A DNA stretch of 64,000 nucleotides from Metridium senile. Taxonomy: Eukaryota; Cnidaria; Anthozoa; Actiniaria; Metridiidae. Below are positions 1 to 34,769 of the stretch, piece after piece (the stretch's first letter is position 1; each line of letters starts with the position of its first letter). The stretch lies in assembly GCA_949775045.1 (NCBI GenBank), contig OX459097.1, positions 11,454,764-11,518,763 of the forward strand, given 5' to 3'. A model generated the notes under the pieces. The model did no database searches, had not been told where the DNA came from, and worked only from the letters and a program-made list of their open reading frames with translations. The translations under genes were made by a program, and so were the position numbers.

Positions 1-123
1 TTGTTGCCCAGGAAATACAGTTGATTGACGTCCACCAAAATCAAGTTTAGACGGCAATGTTTTATAGTAAACATTCACGTGTGACTGAGAACGACTGTAA
101 TAAAACAAATGCACCATACAATA

Positions 124-436
124 GACCGAATCAAAATATGTCGTCCAATAGTCCTTTTCACAGCTCCGTTCAGTGACCACAAATGATAGTTCCAAGTCGA
201 GGCTGTAGTTGCTGCGCATCATAAATTAGCTTATGCGCATTAACTCGAACCTCGACTTGAAACTATTATTCGTGGTCATTGAGCGGAACTGTGAAAAGGA
301 CTATTTTGATAACTATTGTTCTTGACTGGCTAGCCTCGTGTTCACGTTGAGACACAAAGGGGTTTTCACATGTATGCGAGGCTAGCCAGTCAAGAACAAT
401 AGTTATTAAAATTGGACACCATATTTCGATTCGGTG
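124..436. mobile_element. Foldback family B copy 1, interrupted by family A copy 1
   Basis: Outer ends GACCGAATCAAAATATG and its inverted partner near 415-436 are flanked by TA (122-123, 437-438). An inner arm (310-345 versus 376-410) reads TTCTTGACTGGCTAGCCTCG. The left arm is split by family A at 150-302. A second B copy is at 23739-23885. TA flanks suggest a mariner-like non-autonomous element. Confidence 0.8.
147..305. mobile_element. Foldback family A copy 1 (nested in B)
   Basis: Near-perfect palindrome with ends AGTCCTTTTCACAG.../...CTGTGAAAAGGACT and inner AAGTCGAGG / CCTCGACTT arms, flanked by AAT and ATT. Removing the element and one AT restores family B sequence that matches B's own opposite arm. 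Confidence 0.9.
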
Positions 437-493
437 TATGAAGTCGATATTTCCAATGAGTCAGATCGAGGCTTGCCGGGCATCTTCATATTA

Positions 494-714
494 TTAGCTG
501 CTTATAGCCTGTAAAACAGGCGTTCTTTTGGGTTTTGGGGGGAAATCGGGTTTTGGGCTTCCTGTTTTGAACGGGCGAGCAGAAAGGAAGCAAAGGGGAT
601 TCCATTTTTGGCTAAGCTCCATATTTCGCGCGGTCAAAAAATTAACACAGGAAGCCCAAAATCCTAAATTCTCCAAAAAGCCAAACGAAAACCTGCTCTA
701 CAGGCTAAGCTGCT
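494..714. mobile_element. Foldback element, about 220 bp
   Basis: Left end TTAGCTGCTTATAGCCTGTA pairs with the right end reading CTACAGGCTAAGCTGC; an inner GGCTTCCTGTTTTGAACG pairs partly with ACACAGGAAGCCC. It ends about 50 bases before the first visible exon. Single copy in the window. Confidence 0.6.
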
Positions 715-767
715 TAGCGAGAGAGGTCTATTGTTTATTGATTATTATCGTTGTTTCTTGTACGTAG

Positions 768-24405
<23,638 letters not shown>

Positions 24406-26380
24406 AACCAAGTATTTAAAGTAGACTCATTAATAATAAGCGAACATTTTTGATACGTTTACAACATATATTTTTTTTGTCCAAGATGGTAGCTACAATC
24501 ATGTGCAAGATTTGTTCAGAATTTTCTCTAAATGAACTCTTATTATTTGAACCAATAGGATGCTCTTATCAGCTTTATTTTTTATTAATAAGTTTGCTCT
24601 TATGAACCCCCTTAAACCCTATATTCTTTTACAGCTCTAAAAAACACGTGACAATATTGCGTGACAGGAGTTTCGCTTCCAATATCTCGAAACCCATGTT
24701 CTGATTTAGTGCCTCGGGGAGGAGCATTGTTTAAACATGAACATTTAAAGGTAAAAATCAGCCTTTCTCCACCCCCGTCATGTCTAAAAATGCCGGTGAA
24801 TCTTTTTAGTGATCAGATATATATGTTGTAACCAACATTTTTCGGGAAAGAGGTTTCGGTAAAGAAAATAGTTTTTATTGGTAAATCATGAACGTAGGAT
24901 TCAAGTTTCGTTCTTGCATGTAAAAAAAGCAAATGTGCCAACAATTTTTAACATGATTGTAGGTTTTTAATAATAGTAATAATACCCTTTCGGCAGGGTA
25001 ACCTAGTCAGGACATAGTAGGGGTATTAATAAAGGTCTTGCATAACAGACAATAGTAAAGTCAATGGCCATGAGAGGCTAGTAACTACTAGGCCTGGTCA
25101 CCTAGTGAAATATTTTTTTTTTACTTTTTATTTTCCTATTTAGCTAGGGAGACACAATTTAATTTTTTTTTAATTTAAGTAATGAATTTTCACAAATATT
25201 TTCATTTTTCATAATACATAGCATTCGTATATCCTTCACACATTGATATATAATATTCTAGTAAAATTAAGCAAAACAAAAAAATAGTAAAAGTAATTAG
25301 AATGCTCGAAGCAAAATCGTAGTTTCGGGATACCTGTTTAGTCATGAGCCGCGCGATACCTAAGATTAGTATTCCTAGTTTTCGCGCGGACAGAACATAA
25401 CACAGGTCACCAAAACATATTTTGCTTTTTTCACATGAATACAATGCTCGCTATGCATTAATGTCTTATATCAAGCTTTTGCGTGAACTGGAGAAACTTT
25501 TCAGAATTTTCAATTTTATTATTCTAAAACGTCGTTCCCAGTCCCTATTTCTAAAACGTAGGCTGGTTCACCTGGTACCTTTGGGTACCCTGTGTTAGTC
25601 AATATGAATTCTTCTTACTGGCTATTCTCCCGTCAATCATTCGTAATTGGTAAATTTGTAATGAATGTAATAAACCAATAAGACTTTTAGAAATTAAAAC
25701 TGTACTTTCAACAACCGTTTGTGGTATGCAACTTATGAAGTTACGACTGCAAAGGATTTCGGTCCTTTTTGTTATTTATTTATTCAGATGCAGTTGATTT
25801 CAGTTTGCGCTAAGAATTTTAATAATTTTGTGAAGATTCAAGCAATAATTATCTTCCAGTAGTCGAACGAGTGACTGTACAGAGTTTGATTATAAAGTAC
25901 CGACATCCTTTGCGGTCTGCGTTTCAAATTCTTGTTGTTGTTGTGACCTAAAACGTTTTGAAAATAGCTGTATGATAAAGATAGAAGCATTGTTGAATTC
26001 GATGGGTAACTCGAATCCGCCTATCGAGTAAAACGGACAATTAAGTGAATTAGGCCATCAAGTAAATAGATAGTTATACAAATTATAATCTGCGTAGCGT
26101 CTCTCAAGGTTTGGGAGGAGAATGTTGAATATCTGATAATGCTAACAATGTAATAGTTTCACCTATTAAATACATTTTCATAAATCTTACGCTGCAAAAC
26201 TAATTAAAGCTCAAACATTTAAACCATGGAATAAAATCAAAATATTTGACTACCTTCTAGTTTTTAGTGGCTATTAGTCACTGAAAGTCGAATATTAAAA
26301 GTTATAATGTAACGAGGTATTTCTTTTATATTTGACGTTTTCGGTTGAGTGATATTGACTTTGTAGTCGCCATTAAAAAC
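24406..26380. other. Intergenic stretch, no gene recognised
   Basis: AATAAA overlaps the stop region of the adhesion GPCR (24401-24406) and could serve as a poly(A) signal. The rest is AT-rich. A short CAGCTATTTT-type remnant of family Z is near 25957, and GGTACCTTTGGGTACC near 25576 is a small palindrome. No supported coding sequence. Confidence 0.5.
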
Positions 26381-26391
26381 CCATGGTCACT

Positions 26392-26618
26392 TACCGGCAT
26401 GCATTGCGTTGTCTATTTTAATTTGAGTGTTCTAATTCATTCGTAGTCACTTGTACTACGAGAAAGCAAATAAAACAAAACGCTAAATAATTTTGAAAGA
26501 TCGTAAATACCCACTCACATCGTAAAAGATATCAAAAGGTCTAATTAGTGTTTTTTTTAAATTAAAATGGCCCGCGAATTTCAGTCTTCAGCGCGGTGCA
26601 TGCTGGTAAGTGACCATG
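26392..26618. mobile_element. MITE family I copy 2 (intact)
   Basis: Ends CATGGTCACTTACCGGCATG and CATGCTGGTAAGTGACCATG. It serves as the uninterrupted comparison for the copy at 14032-17436. A one-ended remnant is at 55899-55920. Confidence 0.85.
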
Positions 26619-26637
26619 TGCTTTTAGATATAAACTA

Positions 26638-26908
26638 TTATGCACCTATCAATGTCTCGCACCAACGGGGGGAATGCGGGCTTACACAAGGGCTATTGAC
26701 ATTTTTCATATCTTTTTGTCAATAGCCCGTATCCTGGGGACGTCAAATTCATATACTTACTCATATATTTACTGCTGTGGACGCAGAAATTATTGTATTG
26801 TATTGTCAAAAAACATCGAGCAGCCCCAGGTACTAGCAAAGTTTATGTTCAATAGCCCGTCTTTGCCCGCACTCCCTCCGTTAGGGCAAGACATTGATAG
26901 GTGCATTA
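26638..26908. mobile_element. MITE W with TTA duplication (PIF/Harbinger-like)
   Basis: Ends TGCACCTATCAATGTCTCGC and the inverse, flanked by TTA at 26638-26640 and 26906-26908; GGGCTATTGAC and AATAGCCCG inner arms. Confidence 0.8.
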
Positions 26909-27140
26909 GTAAGTAACCATTTTGCTCTATCAAAGTGGAATATTTAGAACTGTAACGCGAAGCATTCTTTCCTTCGTATTTTATGTTTTTGGTTGAATGG
27001 CACACCATAATAGTCACTGAAGAAAAATGGTTAAGTAGTCGTAATTTTGAATTTATTCTATGGTTTAATTTATTTAATCATAATCAACTTCAATATCATC
27101 GAAATAATCATCATAATCATCATTGTCATCATGAGGGTGG

Positions 27141-27330
27141 AATAGACCTTATCGGCTAACTTGTTGCTATGTACGTTTCCACCCAATTCAAAACCACTGG
27201 GAATAAAAACGTTTTATTTCAAACATTTTCCACGTGATATCGAAATACATAAGACAAAGAATCTTATTCCCCAAAAAATTGAATTAGGTGGAAACGTACA
27301 TAGCAACGCGTTAGCCGATTTTGTCTGTCG
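27141..27330. mobile_element. Foldback family C copy 2
   Basis: GGCTAAC..GTTGCTATGTACGTTTCCAC on the left and GTGGAAACGTACATAGCAAC on the right. The left end is AAT followed by AGACC. Frames through it are not genes. An eroded relative lies at 28630-28800 and another end at 58065-58100. Confidence 0.82.
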
Positions 27331-27717
27331 CTTTGTAATAGTGTCTTTTGTATGAAAACCCCAAAACAATCCAATTCCTAACATGATAATAACCTGGATA
27401 AGACTCATGATGAAAGCGGAAATTTAACGTCAAAATCCCCGACCCTCAATGCGCAATATGATGGGCAATTAGGTACAATATAAATGGCGGAATGACAAGT
27501 TTTGATGTATCCGTTAATTATATAGTAAGTTTCTCGAAACGTAACATTTAAAGCTGCATGGAATTCGATAATTTAGATACTTTTAAAATATATCACTTTT
27601 GTAGTCTTTAATATTAATACTTGTTCTAGAGAAATAAATATAATCTTGACTGTATCGAAAGTTTTTATTGATTTACTATCACTAATACTGTGATTATCTT
27701 CATAGTTTTCATGATTG

Positions 27718-28114
27718 AATAGGCCTTTTGCAACAACAGGTCACGTGACCCTACCCCTTTTAAATCGAGCAGCTGTGTCAAAATGAACATCAGAAATGAA
27801 AAGAGCACTTCAACATTAGTAAGAAGCCAAAGTTTTAGCTCATAATGTTGAGCATAGGAAAAATGGCAATAAATATATAATTCAACGCATAAGGATTTGT
27901 ATGGGAAATATGCTCTGATAGCACATTTTGCATACAAATTCTCATAAAATATTGAATTTTAAATTAAATGCCATTTCCCTCTTGTTACATTTTATGAGCT
28001 GATATTTCGCCTTCTTACTAATGTTGAGGTGCTCTTTTCATTTCTGATGTTCATTTTGACACAGCTGTTTAAAAGGGGTAGGGTCACGTGACCTGTTGTT
28101 GCAAAAGGCCTATT
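27718..28114. mobile_element. Foldback element J, about 391 bp
   Basis: Ends AGGCCTTTTGCAACAACAGG and the inverse, flanked by AAT (27718-27720) and ATT (28112-28114). Arms contain GGTCACGTGACC, GAACATCAGAAATGAAAAGA and TTAGTAAGAAG with inverse partners. Confidence 0.88.
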
Positions 28115-28256
28115 GTCACCATTTTATTATCATCATTAGTATTACATTTATTATCATCATTAGTATTACATTTATTATCATCATTATCATGATTAGTATA
28201 TATTGCTTTTTCTCTTCTCTTTTGTGCTTTTCTCTTCTACATACTCTGGTCAGTTC

Positions 28257-28372
28257 TCTTCTCTTCTCTTCTCTTCTCTTCTCTTCTCTTCTCTTCTCTT
28301 CTCTTCTCTTCTCTTCTCTTCTCTTCTCTTCTCTTCTCTTCTCTTCTCTTCTCTTCTCTTCTCTTCTCTTTC
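28257..28372. repeat. CTCTT pentanucleotide microsatellite
   Basis: About 23 perfect TTCTC units, an all-pyrimidine strand of some 116 bases, preceded by imperfect ATC/ATT repeat (28115-28200). Confidence 0.95.
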
Positions 28373-28379
28373 GTTCTAT

Positions 28380-29433
28380 ATAAATTAAACTTATCATTTT
28401 GATAGTCATCTTCATCAGTTTTGATTCATCGATCATGGTTCAATTTTCGACGTTCTCACCAGCTGAATATTTCCAAGCATCATAAAAATGTTTTTAGATT
28501 CAAGGAATTTCATGAGCTTTTTACAAATGGATTACTACTGTTATAAATTGGATTACCATGCAGGATGCCAATCAATGTACAAATAATCAGTACATTTACA
28601 CCAAATTAAATTGTTCACAGGATAGAGCGGCCAACGCGTCGTTTAAAATCAAACAAATAGCAATTCACCTAAGTATTCGATTAAAGCATGCTTTGTATAT
28701 TTCCACCCGATTCAAATCTTTTGGAAAAAGATACTTTGTCATTTCAATGTCAAATAGATGTTTATAAAACAAGTTTTTATTCCCAAAGGTTTTGAAAGGT
28801 ATAACACTTAAGCCAATTAGGTGTTCAGATTAAATTAAAACGATCCAAAATCCGTTACTCGTATATTAGTGGGTGAAGTTTTGCAAATGACGTCCAAAAG
28901 CTGCAACAGTTTTAAATACAAATTAATTAATGAGGTAGTGTTAAACTTTGAGCACCTATTCAAGATTCAAATTTTTACAATTAAAATCAGTCGAAAACAA
29001 TTAGCAGTTTTGTGAGAAAAATCTAAAATATTTGCGACTAAAAATTTGGAAAAAAATATCAATATTTTTGTCTGAAATCTTGAACTTGTTTTCTCGAACG
29101 TGAATAAATATACAGGCTGTTACTCGACATCTTATGTTGAATAAATATTAATAGTTTTGCATGGCGTTGATTGGTTAGGCTATGGTTTAATATTTGTTTT
29201 AAATTTCAGGATGATTTTATTTTAGCAGGTTTAAGGGGAACATAGTGTCGGTTGCCCCTAGCAACAGTGGGTGTCGCTTTCGACTGCCTGTCATATACAT
29301 CTACGTGTATATTTATATACATTAAACCATAAGGTATATGCTGATTTGATAATTGGACCTCACCAGATGAGGAGAAGATATTTTTTCTTTGAATGCAATA
29401 CTAGCTTATAAAGTCGTCCGATTCAAGTACGAA
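28380..29433. other. Upstream region of the class A GPCR
   Basis: AT-rich sequence with an eroded family C relative (28630-28800). A possible acceptor TTTCAG at 29205 could join a 5' UTR exon. No promoter motif can be named with confidence. Confidence 0.4.
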
Positions 29434-30315
29434 ATGAACAGTACCAGTCCAGTCAGTGTTACGATGGATTACTTTCTGCTGCCAATGGTCGTACTCAATG
29501 TGGTGATTGCTCTTTTAGCAGCGTTTCTGAACCTGATTATCATTGTGACCTTCTGCAAAACAGCTTCGTTGCGAACACCATCTTACCTTCTCATTCTTGG
29601 CCTTGCAGTGGCTGACTTCTGTGCAGGTGTCATAGCGGAGCCGCTCTTTTGTGCTCTTATGATCTCCCATCTTACAGGGAACTCTGATCTCTATAATACA
29701 CTGTATCCCATTGAAGGCATTGTGTTTATTACTCTCGCTCCAATATCTTTCTACACTTTGACTGCAATCACGATCGATCGATTTTTAGCTATCCATCTTC
29801 ATTTAAGATATCAACTACTGATCACTAAGAGGCGGTGTCAGATTGTTCTGGCGTTTATATGGGTCTTTAGCACCTCCTTATCGTTGTGTCTGGGACTTAC
29901 CAACAGAGGTGCAATATTGGTAATTATCGACGTGGTTCTATTACTCGGCCTTATAATACTCAATGCGATTGTTATTGGGATGATTTATCGGGTGATAAAT
30001 CGACACTCTGCACAGATAAAAGCACTGGAACAATCGACGTCTCAACATGATGATATTGACATGCCGAGATATAAGAAATCAGTTAACACGATGTATTTGG
30101 TAATTGGCGCTTTTGTTTTCTGTTATGTACCCCATTCAAGCGTTACCATAGTGGAGGCGATATCGAGCGATATTGACCTAAGAATATGGTTCACAATCAC
30201 AGGGACATTTGTTATGTTGAATAGCGTATTGAACCCTCTTATTTACTGCTGGAGAGTGCCTGACATTAAGAACGCCGCTTATCAAATATTACATGGTATT
30301 GAACACCAACCATGA
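29434..30315 (+). CDS. Class A (rhodopsin-like) GPCR, single exon
   Basis: The uninterrupted frame reads to TGA at 30313. I take the ATG at 29434 as start: it gives a short N-terminus with an NST glycosylation site right before TM1. An in-frame ATG at 29389 would add 15 residues. Visible motifs: TM1 asparagine in AAFLNLIIIV, TM2 aspartate in LGLAVADF, DRF at the end of TM3 (a DRY variant) in TIDRFLAIHLHLRY, and NPxxY in NSVLNPLIYCW. TM6 reads FVFCYVPHSS, lacking the usual CWxP. Length (about 293 residues) and very short loops resemble the intronless, expanded class A receptors of cnidarians. Ligand unknown. The gene is isolated between transposon-rich regions. Confidence 0.85.
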   Translation: MNSTSPVSVTMDYFLLPMVVLNVVIALLAAFLNLIIIVTFCKTASLRTPSYLLILGLAVADFCAGVIAEPLFCALMISHLTGNSDLYNTLYPIEGIVFITLAPISFYTLTAITIDRFLAIHLHLRYQLLITKRRCQIVLAFIWVFSTSLSLCLGLTNRGAILVIIDVVLLLGLIILNAIVIGMIYRVINRHSAQIKALEQSTSQHDDIDMPRYKKSVNTMYLVIGAFVFCYVPHSSVTIVEAISSDIDLRIWFTITGTFVMLNSVLNPLIYCWRVPDIKNAAYQILHGIEHQP

Positions 30316-30330
30316 GGTGCAGTGAACGAA

Positions 30331-30442
30331 AGAGACATTTGTGATGTTCAATAGCGTATTAAACTCTCTTATTTACTGCTGGAGAGTGCCTGACATTAAG
30401 AACGCAGCTTATCAAATATTACATGGTACTAAACATCAATGA
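30331..30442 (+). pseudogene. Duplicated 3' end of the class A GPCR (TM7 + C-tail)
   Basis: This stretch repeats about 112 bases of the upstream gene (30205-30315). In the same reading phase it encodes TFVMFNSVLNSLIYCWRVPD.. through to its own TGA at 30440. Relative to the gene it has Pro-to-Ser in the NPxxY motif (NSLIY), Leu-to-Phe before it and a different last few residues. No upstream helices precede it, so it cannot make a receptor. It is either a partial tandem duplication or the end of an eroded paralog replaced by gene conversion. Confidence 0.8.
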
Positions 30443-30835
30443 GTGTTTTCGAAACTGTGTACGAAACTGAACACATTCAAGGAGTCAAGTGGTTCATCAA
30501 GATATAAGATCCACAAGTGGAATATGAGAGAAAGTTATCAATGCAACCCACATACATAAAAAAAACTGTCATATCATGCATTGTATAAAATTGTGTATTT
30601 CATTTGAGCGCAAGGTCGAGTAGAAGCTTTTTGGATCAGAAAATGTTCCAGATGAAAACACCTGCTTTCTTGCATGCATGGTAATTGAATAGTGAAGAAG
30701 GTTTGACTAATAGTCTTTTAAAAACAAATACCCGATTGTTGAAAGGAAACCATAAATCACTAATTGCTAATGAATTTAAGCGCTAATTGTGAAGAGCATC
30801 AGATTGAACAAATTATATACCAGGCCATTAATAAA

Positions 30836-31150
30836 AAAGCGGTTTTTATAAATAACTGAAAAGTGGCTGTAACTTGGCATTAAAAAAGTTCCCCTTTTTC
30901 TTTTGAAAACTAAATTGTCAGTGTTATAAAAAATTGCATATAGCTAGCAGGGTATACAATTATAAAAATAAGTGGTTTTAAAAAAATGAAATTTGGTTAT
31001 AACTTGGCAATAAAAAATATCCGATTTTTTAGATAACTGAGTTGTCAGTTTTATAAAAAAATACCCATTTTTATTGCCAGTACACAAAAATCAGTTGTAA
31101 ATAACTAGGTGTATAATTATAAATAATAAGCGTGTTTTAAAAAAAATGAA
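30836..31150. repeat. Degenerate tandem repeat, unit about 135 bp
   Basis: GGTTATAACTTGGCAATAAA / GGCTGTAACTTGGCATTAAA and AACTGAGTTGTCAGTTTTAT / AACTAAATTGTCAGTGTTAT recur about two and a half times. Confidence 0.65.
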
Positions 31151-31522
31151 TTGTTCATTTTCAATGTCAATATACACATATTGTATATGACAGGAGCTGT
31201 TTGAAATGCCAAATGACAGTGTTTGAAAAGAAACCGCATGAAAAGAAGAAACAATGTCCTTGCCCCACGAAACGCTGATAATGGACAATATGTGCATTGA
31301 AGTGCTTTATTGAGGTTGTAGGAGGTTCGTGCCGATAACTTACCGCAGTAAATGATCAAAAAGGACACTGGTATGTCACCTTCAATCACGCTTTGTTACC
31401 TAATGCCGCAGTGAACGTGAACATGATCGGCCGAGACCGCAATAAAGCCAACTGAGTAGACAATACGGTAAATATTTACATACATCTCTCTCGTACACCG
31501 AGTGTGCCTACCTTGGTCAAAA

Positions 31523-31805
31523 GAAGACTTACTCTGGGTCCTAAAATCGCCGTAATTTTAGGCGATTTTAGCCGATTTTAGCAAAAAAAACTACTAAAAT
31601 CTAAGGCGATCCGGCCTAGCCGGATCTCAGGCGATTAATATAAGCGATCTTAGGCGATTTAAGCAAAAAGCTCTTAAAATCTAAGGCGATCTTAGGCGAT
31701 TTAAGCAAAAAGCTCTTAAAATCTAAGGCGATCTTAGGCGATTTAAGCAAAAAGCTCTTTAAATCTAAGGCGATTTGGGGCGATATTATGACCTGGGAGT
31801 AGGCC
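31523..31805. repeat. Dispersed repeat K with internal tandem
   Basis: GGTCCTAAAATCGCCGTAAT begins the copy. Three units of about 48 bases (AAAAAGCTCTTAAAATCTAA, GGCGATCTTAGGCGATTTAA) follow at 31640-31785. It ends near TATGACCTGGGAGTAGG, like the partial copy at 8094. Confidence 0.75.
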
Positions 31806-31984
31806 TATAAGAAATACACCAATTTCAACACGGTTGTCCACGGTTTACTTGTCTTACATTATTATAATCATACCACAATTTCTAAATTAAGGTCATTTTA
31901 AGAAGAAATAATTTGTTGTCCAAATACTATACTGGTCCATTTTAAAGACAACAACATGGTATAGACACTTGCAACAATTTTAAA

Positions 31985-32196
31985 GTGCGAATCGAAAAAC
32001 CGTGGGCACCCAGAAATACTTTAGAAATTGTTTCTTGTTCGTTGAACAACTCACAAACAACTCTAACTACAAAAGGTTTATCATACTACACATCAGTCAA
32101 ACTTCTTGCGGTGATATAGTTGTTTCTGAGTTTTATCAACGAATAATAAACGATTTCTGAAATATTTCTAGGTGCCCACGGTTTTTTGATTCGCAC
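31985..32196. mobile_element. Foldback element L
   Basis: GTGCGAATCGAAAAACCGTG and inverse (CACGGTTTTTTGATTCGCAC) with CACCCAGAAATA inner match. Single copy. Confidence 0.8.
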
Positions 32197-32619
32197 TGTA
32201 ACTGAAAATGTTGTCCAAGACAATAGGTCAATCTAAGACAGAAAAACATTATTGGCGGCACATACAGCAATCTCAGAACAATTGTCTAACGGTTGTATTA
32301 TAACCGGTGTAGCTGCATGGCCATTTCCTCCTCATACCCCTCTGCCTCCCCCAGCCCTTCTCACCTCGACTCCCCTCTATCCACACCCCTCTCCTCCACA
32401 ACCCCTCCCCAAAAGAGCAGGCTAAGTAATTTCTGAATTATGACTTATTAAATTTTTCTCGCTCTCACTGTCCCATTCTTATTCAGAAATACAAATATTG
32501 GGGAGATAACTTTATGGGCAAACGGTGAAATATTATCACTTTGAACTGAAGAATATAGCTTTTGATAAAAAATTATTTCCAATGCTGTTCTAGAGTAGCA
32601 CTGATTATAGCGTTAAAAT

Positions 32620-32685
32620 GCGGCGCTTATTCGAGGACGGCTTTTATTCGGGGGCGGCGCTTATTCGAGTAAATACGTTATGTGT
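32620..32685. repeat. DNA-transposon end remnant (GCGGCGCTTATTCGAG)
   Basis: GCGGCGCTTATTCGAGG and GGCGGCGCTTATTCGAGTAA occur close together. This motif type is common at ends of pogo/Tigger-like elements in many animals. Only a fragment. Confidence 0.5.
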
Positions 32686-33269
32686 GAATAATCAATATCA
32701 AGATATCTGAATAGCTTTGATGATAACAGTCAACAGTGACTGTCTTAACAATAAAATTAAGTCGGATCTTAACCGGAATATAAATGACTTCAAACAATTA
32801 CACGATTACAAGCCTATAATTCATTTCCGCATTAGAATTAATGGCCTTTTACGACTTGGACAACCTCGATCAACTTTCGACTATAAAAGTAAATATATCA
32901 TTATTTTGATCTTATCTATTAAGTAAATGAAATATTATCGCCACTCGTGAAGAATGCAAAGATAGTTATATGGGTACAAACTGCCCGGAACACATCTGTC
33001 TTACAATTAAATACAATGATTCATTCTTATATTGGCACTTTTAAAGATCTTATTACCGAAAAAAAGAACACTAGTTTAATTATCGTTATCTTGTTTAACT
33101 GTTTTTGTTTAATGCTTTAGGCAATTCCGATATCGATTAAGCGGTATATATAGCGCCGAATAGCCGTATTCAATTCCGACAATTAAGCTATTAGACACGT
33201 ATTCTAGTCGCTAAAAATAAAGGAATTATCGCAGTTATATATTTTAGATAGAAATTCGCTTGTATACAA

Positions 33270-33845
33270 GACCTCTACTAACCTCTACATAACGACCACC
33301 TATACACAATGACCACTGACCTCTACGTACATAACGACCACCTCTACACAATGACCACCTCTACATAACGACTACCTCTAGACAATGACCACTCTACACA
33401 ATGACCATCTCTATACAACTGACCACTCTACACAAAACTCCTACACAACGACCAACTCTACACAATGACCACCTCTACACAACGATCACCTCTACACAAT
33501 GACCACCTCTACACAATGACCACCTCTACACAACTATCACATCTACACAATGACCACCTCTACACAACGATCACCTCTACACAACGAACACCTCTACACA
33601 ACGATCACCTCTACACAACGAACACCTCTACACAACGATCACCTATACACAATGGCCATCTCTACACAACGACCACCTCTACACAATGACCACCTCTACG
33701 CAACGATCACCTCTACACAATGACCATCTCTACACAATGAACACCTCTACACAACAACCACCTCTACACAATGACCACCTCTACACAATGAAAACCTCTA
33801 CACAACGATCATCTCTACACAATGATCACCTCTACACAAACTGCT
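33270..33845. repeat. Minisatellite, unit 18 bp (CCTCTACACAATGACCA)
   Basis: About 30 units of CACCTCTACACAATGAC with AACGATCAC variants. The 18-base unit keeps frames open (His-Leu-Tyr-Thr style) without coding. Confidence 0.95.
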
Positions 33846-33889
33846 TTAGTGTAAATGTTTTCTCCCACACATCTATCTGTGGTGAATAA

Positions 33890-34769
33890 GGCCAGGGTTT
33901 ATCAGATTTACAGTCACTAGCTTTGTGCGAATGCAATTTTGACCAACGAAAGAGATACGTGTAGCTTCTTTGAAGGACGTCAAATTAATTACAATTAAAT
34001 GAAATAGCCCAAATGATATAGGCTATCTAGCCAGTCACGTCCGTTTATAAATGGAATATTATTCCTTATTATATGGATAATAGTGTTTTACCGGAAAATA
34101 AAATACCCGTATTTTCCATATTTTCACTAGTAAAGATATGAACAAGTTATGTACCAAATGTCCCGTATGTACGCGCGCGTCCTAAAATTTTCTTTTTCTT
34201 TTTTGTCATATGATAAAAAGAACTTTACACGCTGGCTTGAAGATACGAATTTTATTTTCTCGTGTTAAAAATAACATTTTACTCGCTCGCTGCGATCGCT
34301 CGTAAAATATTGTTTTCGCAACTCGAAAATATAATTCATATCTTCGCGCCACCGTATAATATCATCTATGTACTTTTACAAGAAAACTCCTAGTACAAAA
34401 TGAATTGAATATCTGTCATGGACAAATGATTAGAGACGCACCTCTGGATCAGTCTTCAAGATAGTTTTGCTATAACATAGTACATTTTGCATCAGTATTG
34501 ATGCTTTTAACTTGTCTCGTCGAGTTGAAATGTAATTACAAGCAAATGCCCTTAAATCACTTTAACGATGGGTTTGATAGGTAAATGTGAGTATTTCTAT
34601 TTATATGTAAATAGCTTGTCCTATACAACAAGAAACTAGTCAATATTAGAAAGGTTTTAAGTTTTTGTAGAACAAGGGTAAGAAAGTATAGGCAAGTTAC
34701 TGAAGTTTTGTAAAATTACCGTCAATCACTGTCTTATAAATAGGAACAAACGCTGACCGCACGGCACAC
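33890..34769. other. Intergenic stretch with one small palindrome
   Basis: GAAGATACGAATTTTATTTT (34238) pairs with AAAATATAATTCATATCTTC (34326). Otherwise AT-rich with no gene seen. Confidence 0.5.

Noticed and set aside
528..767. Possible additional upstream exon of the adhesion GPCR
   Set aside because: The frame runs through a foldback element (494-714) and lacks GAIN-like residues; no convincing acceptor and donor pair was found.
27161..27408. Overlapping 64-codon frames on both strands
   Set aside because: They follow the inverted arms of foldback C and mirror each other.
33465..33889. Thr/His/Leu-rich frames
   Set aside because: 18-bp minisatellite; the unit length keeps the frame open.
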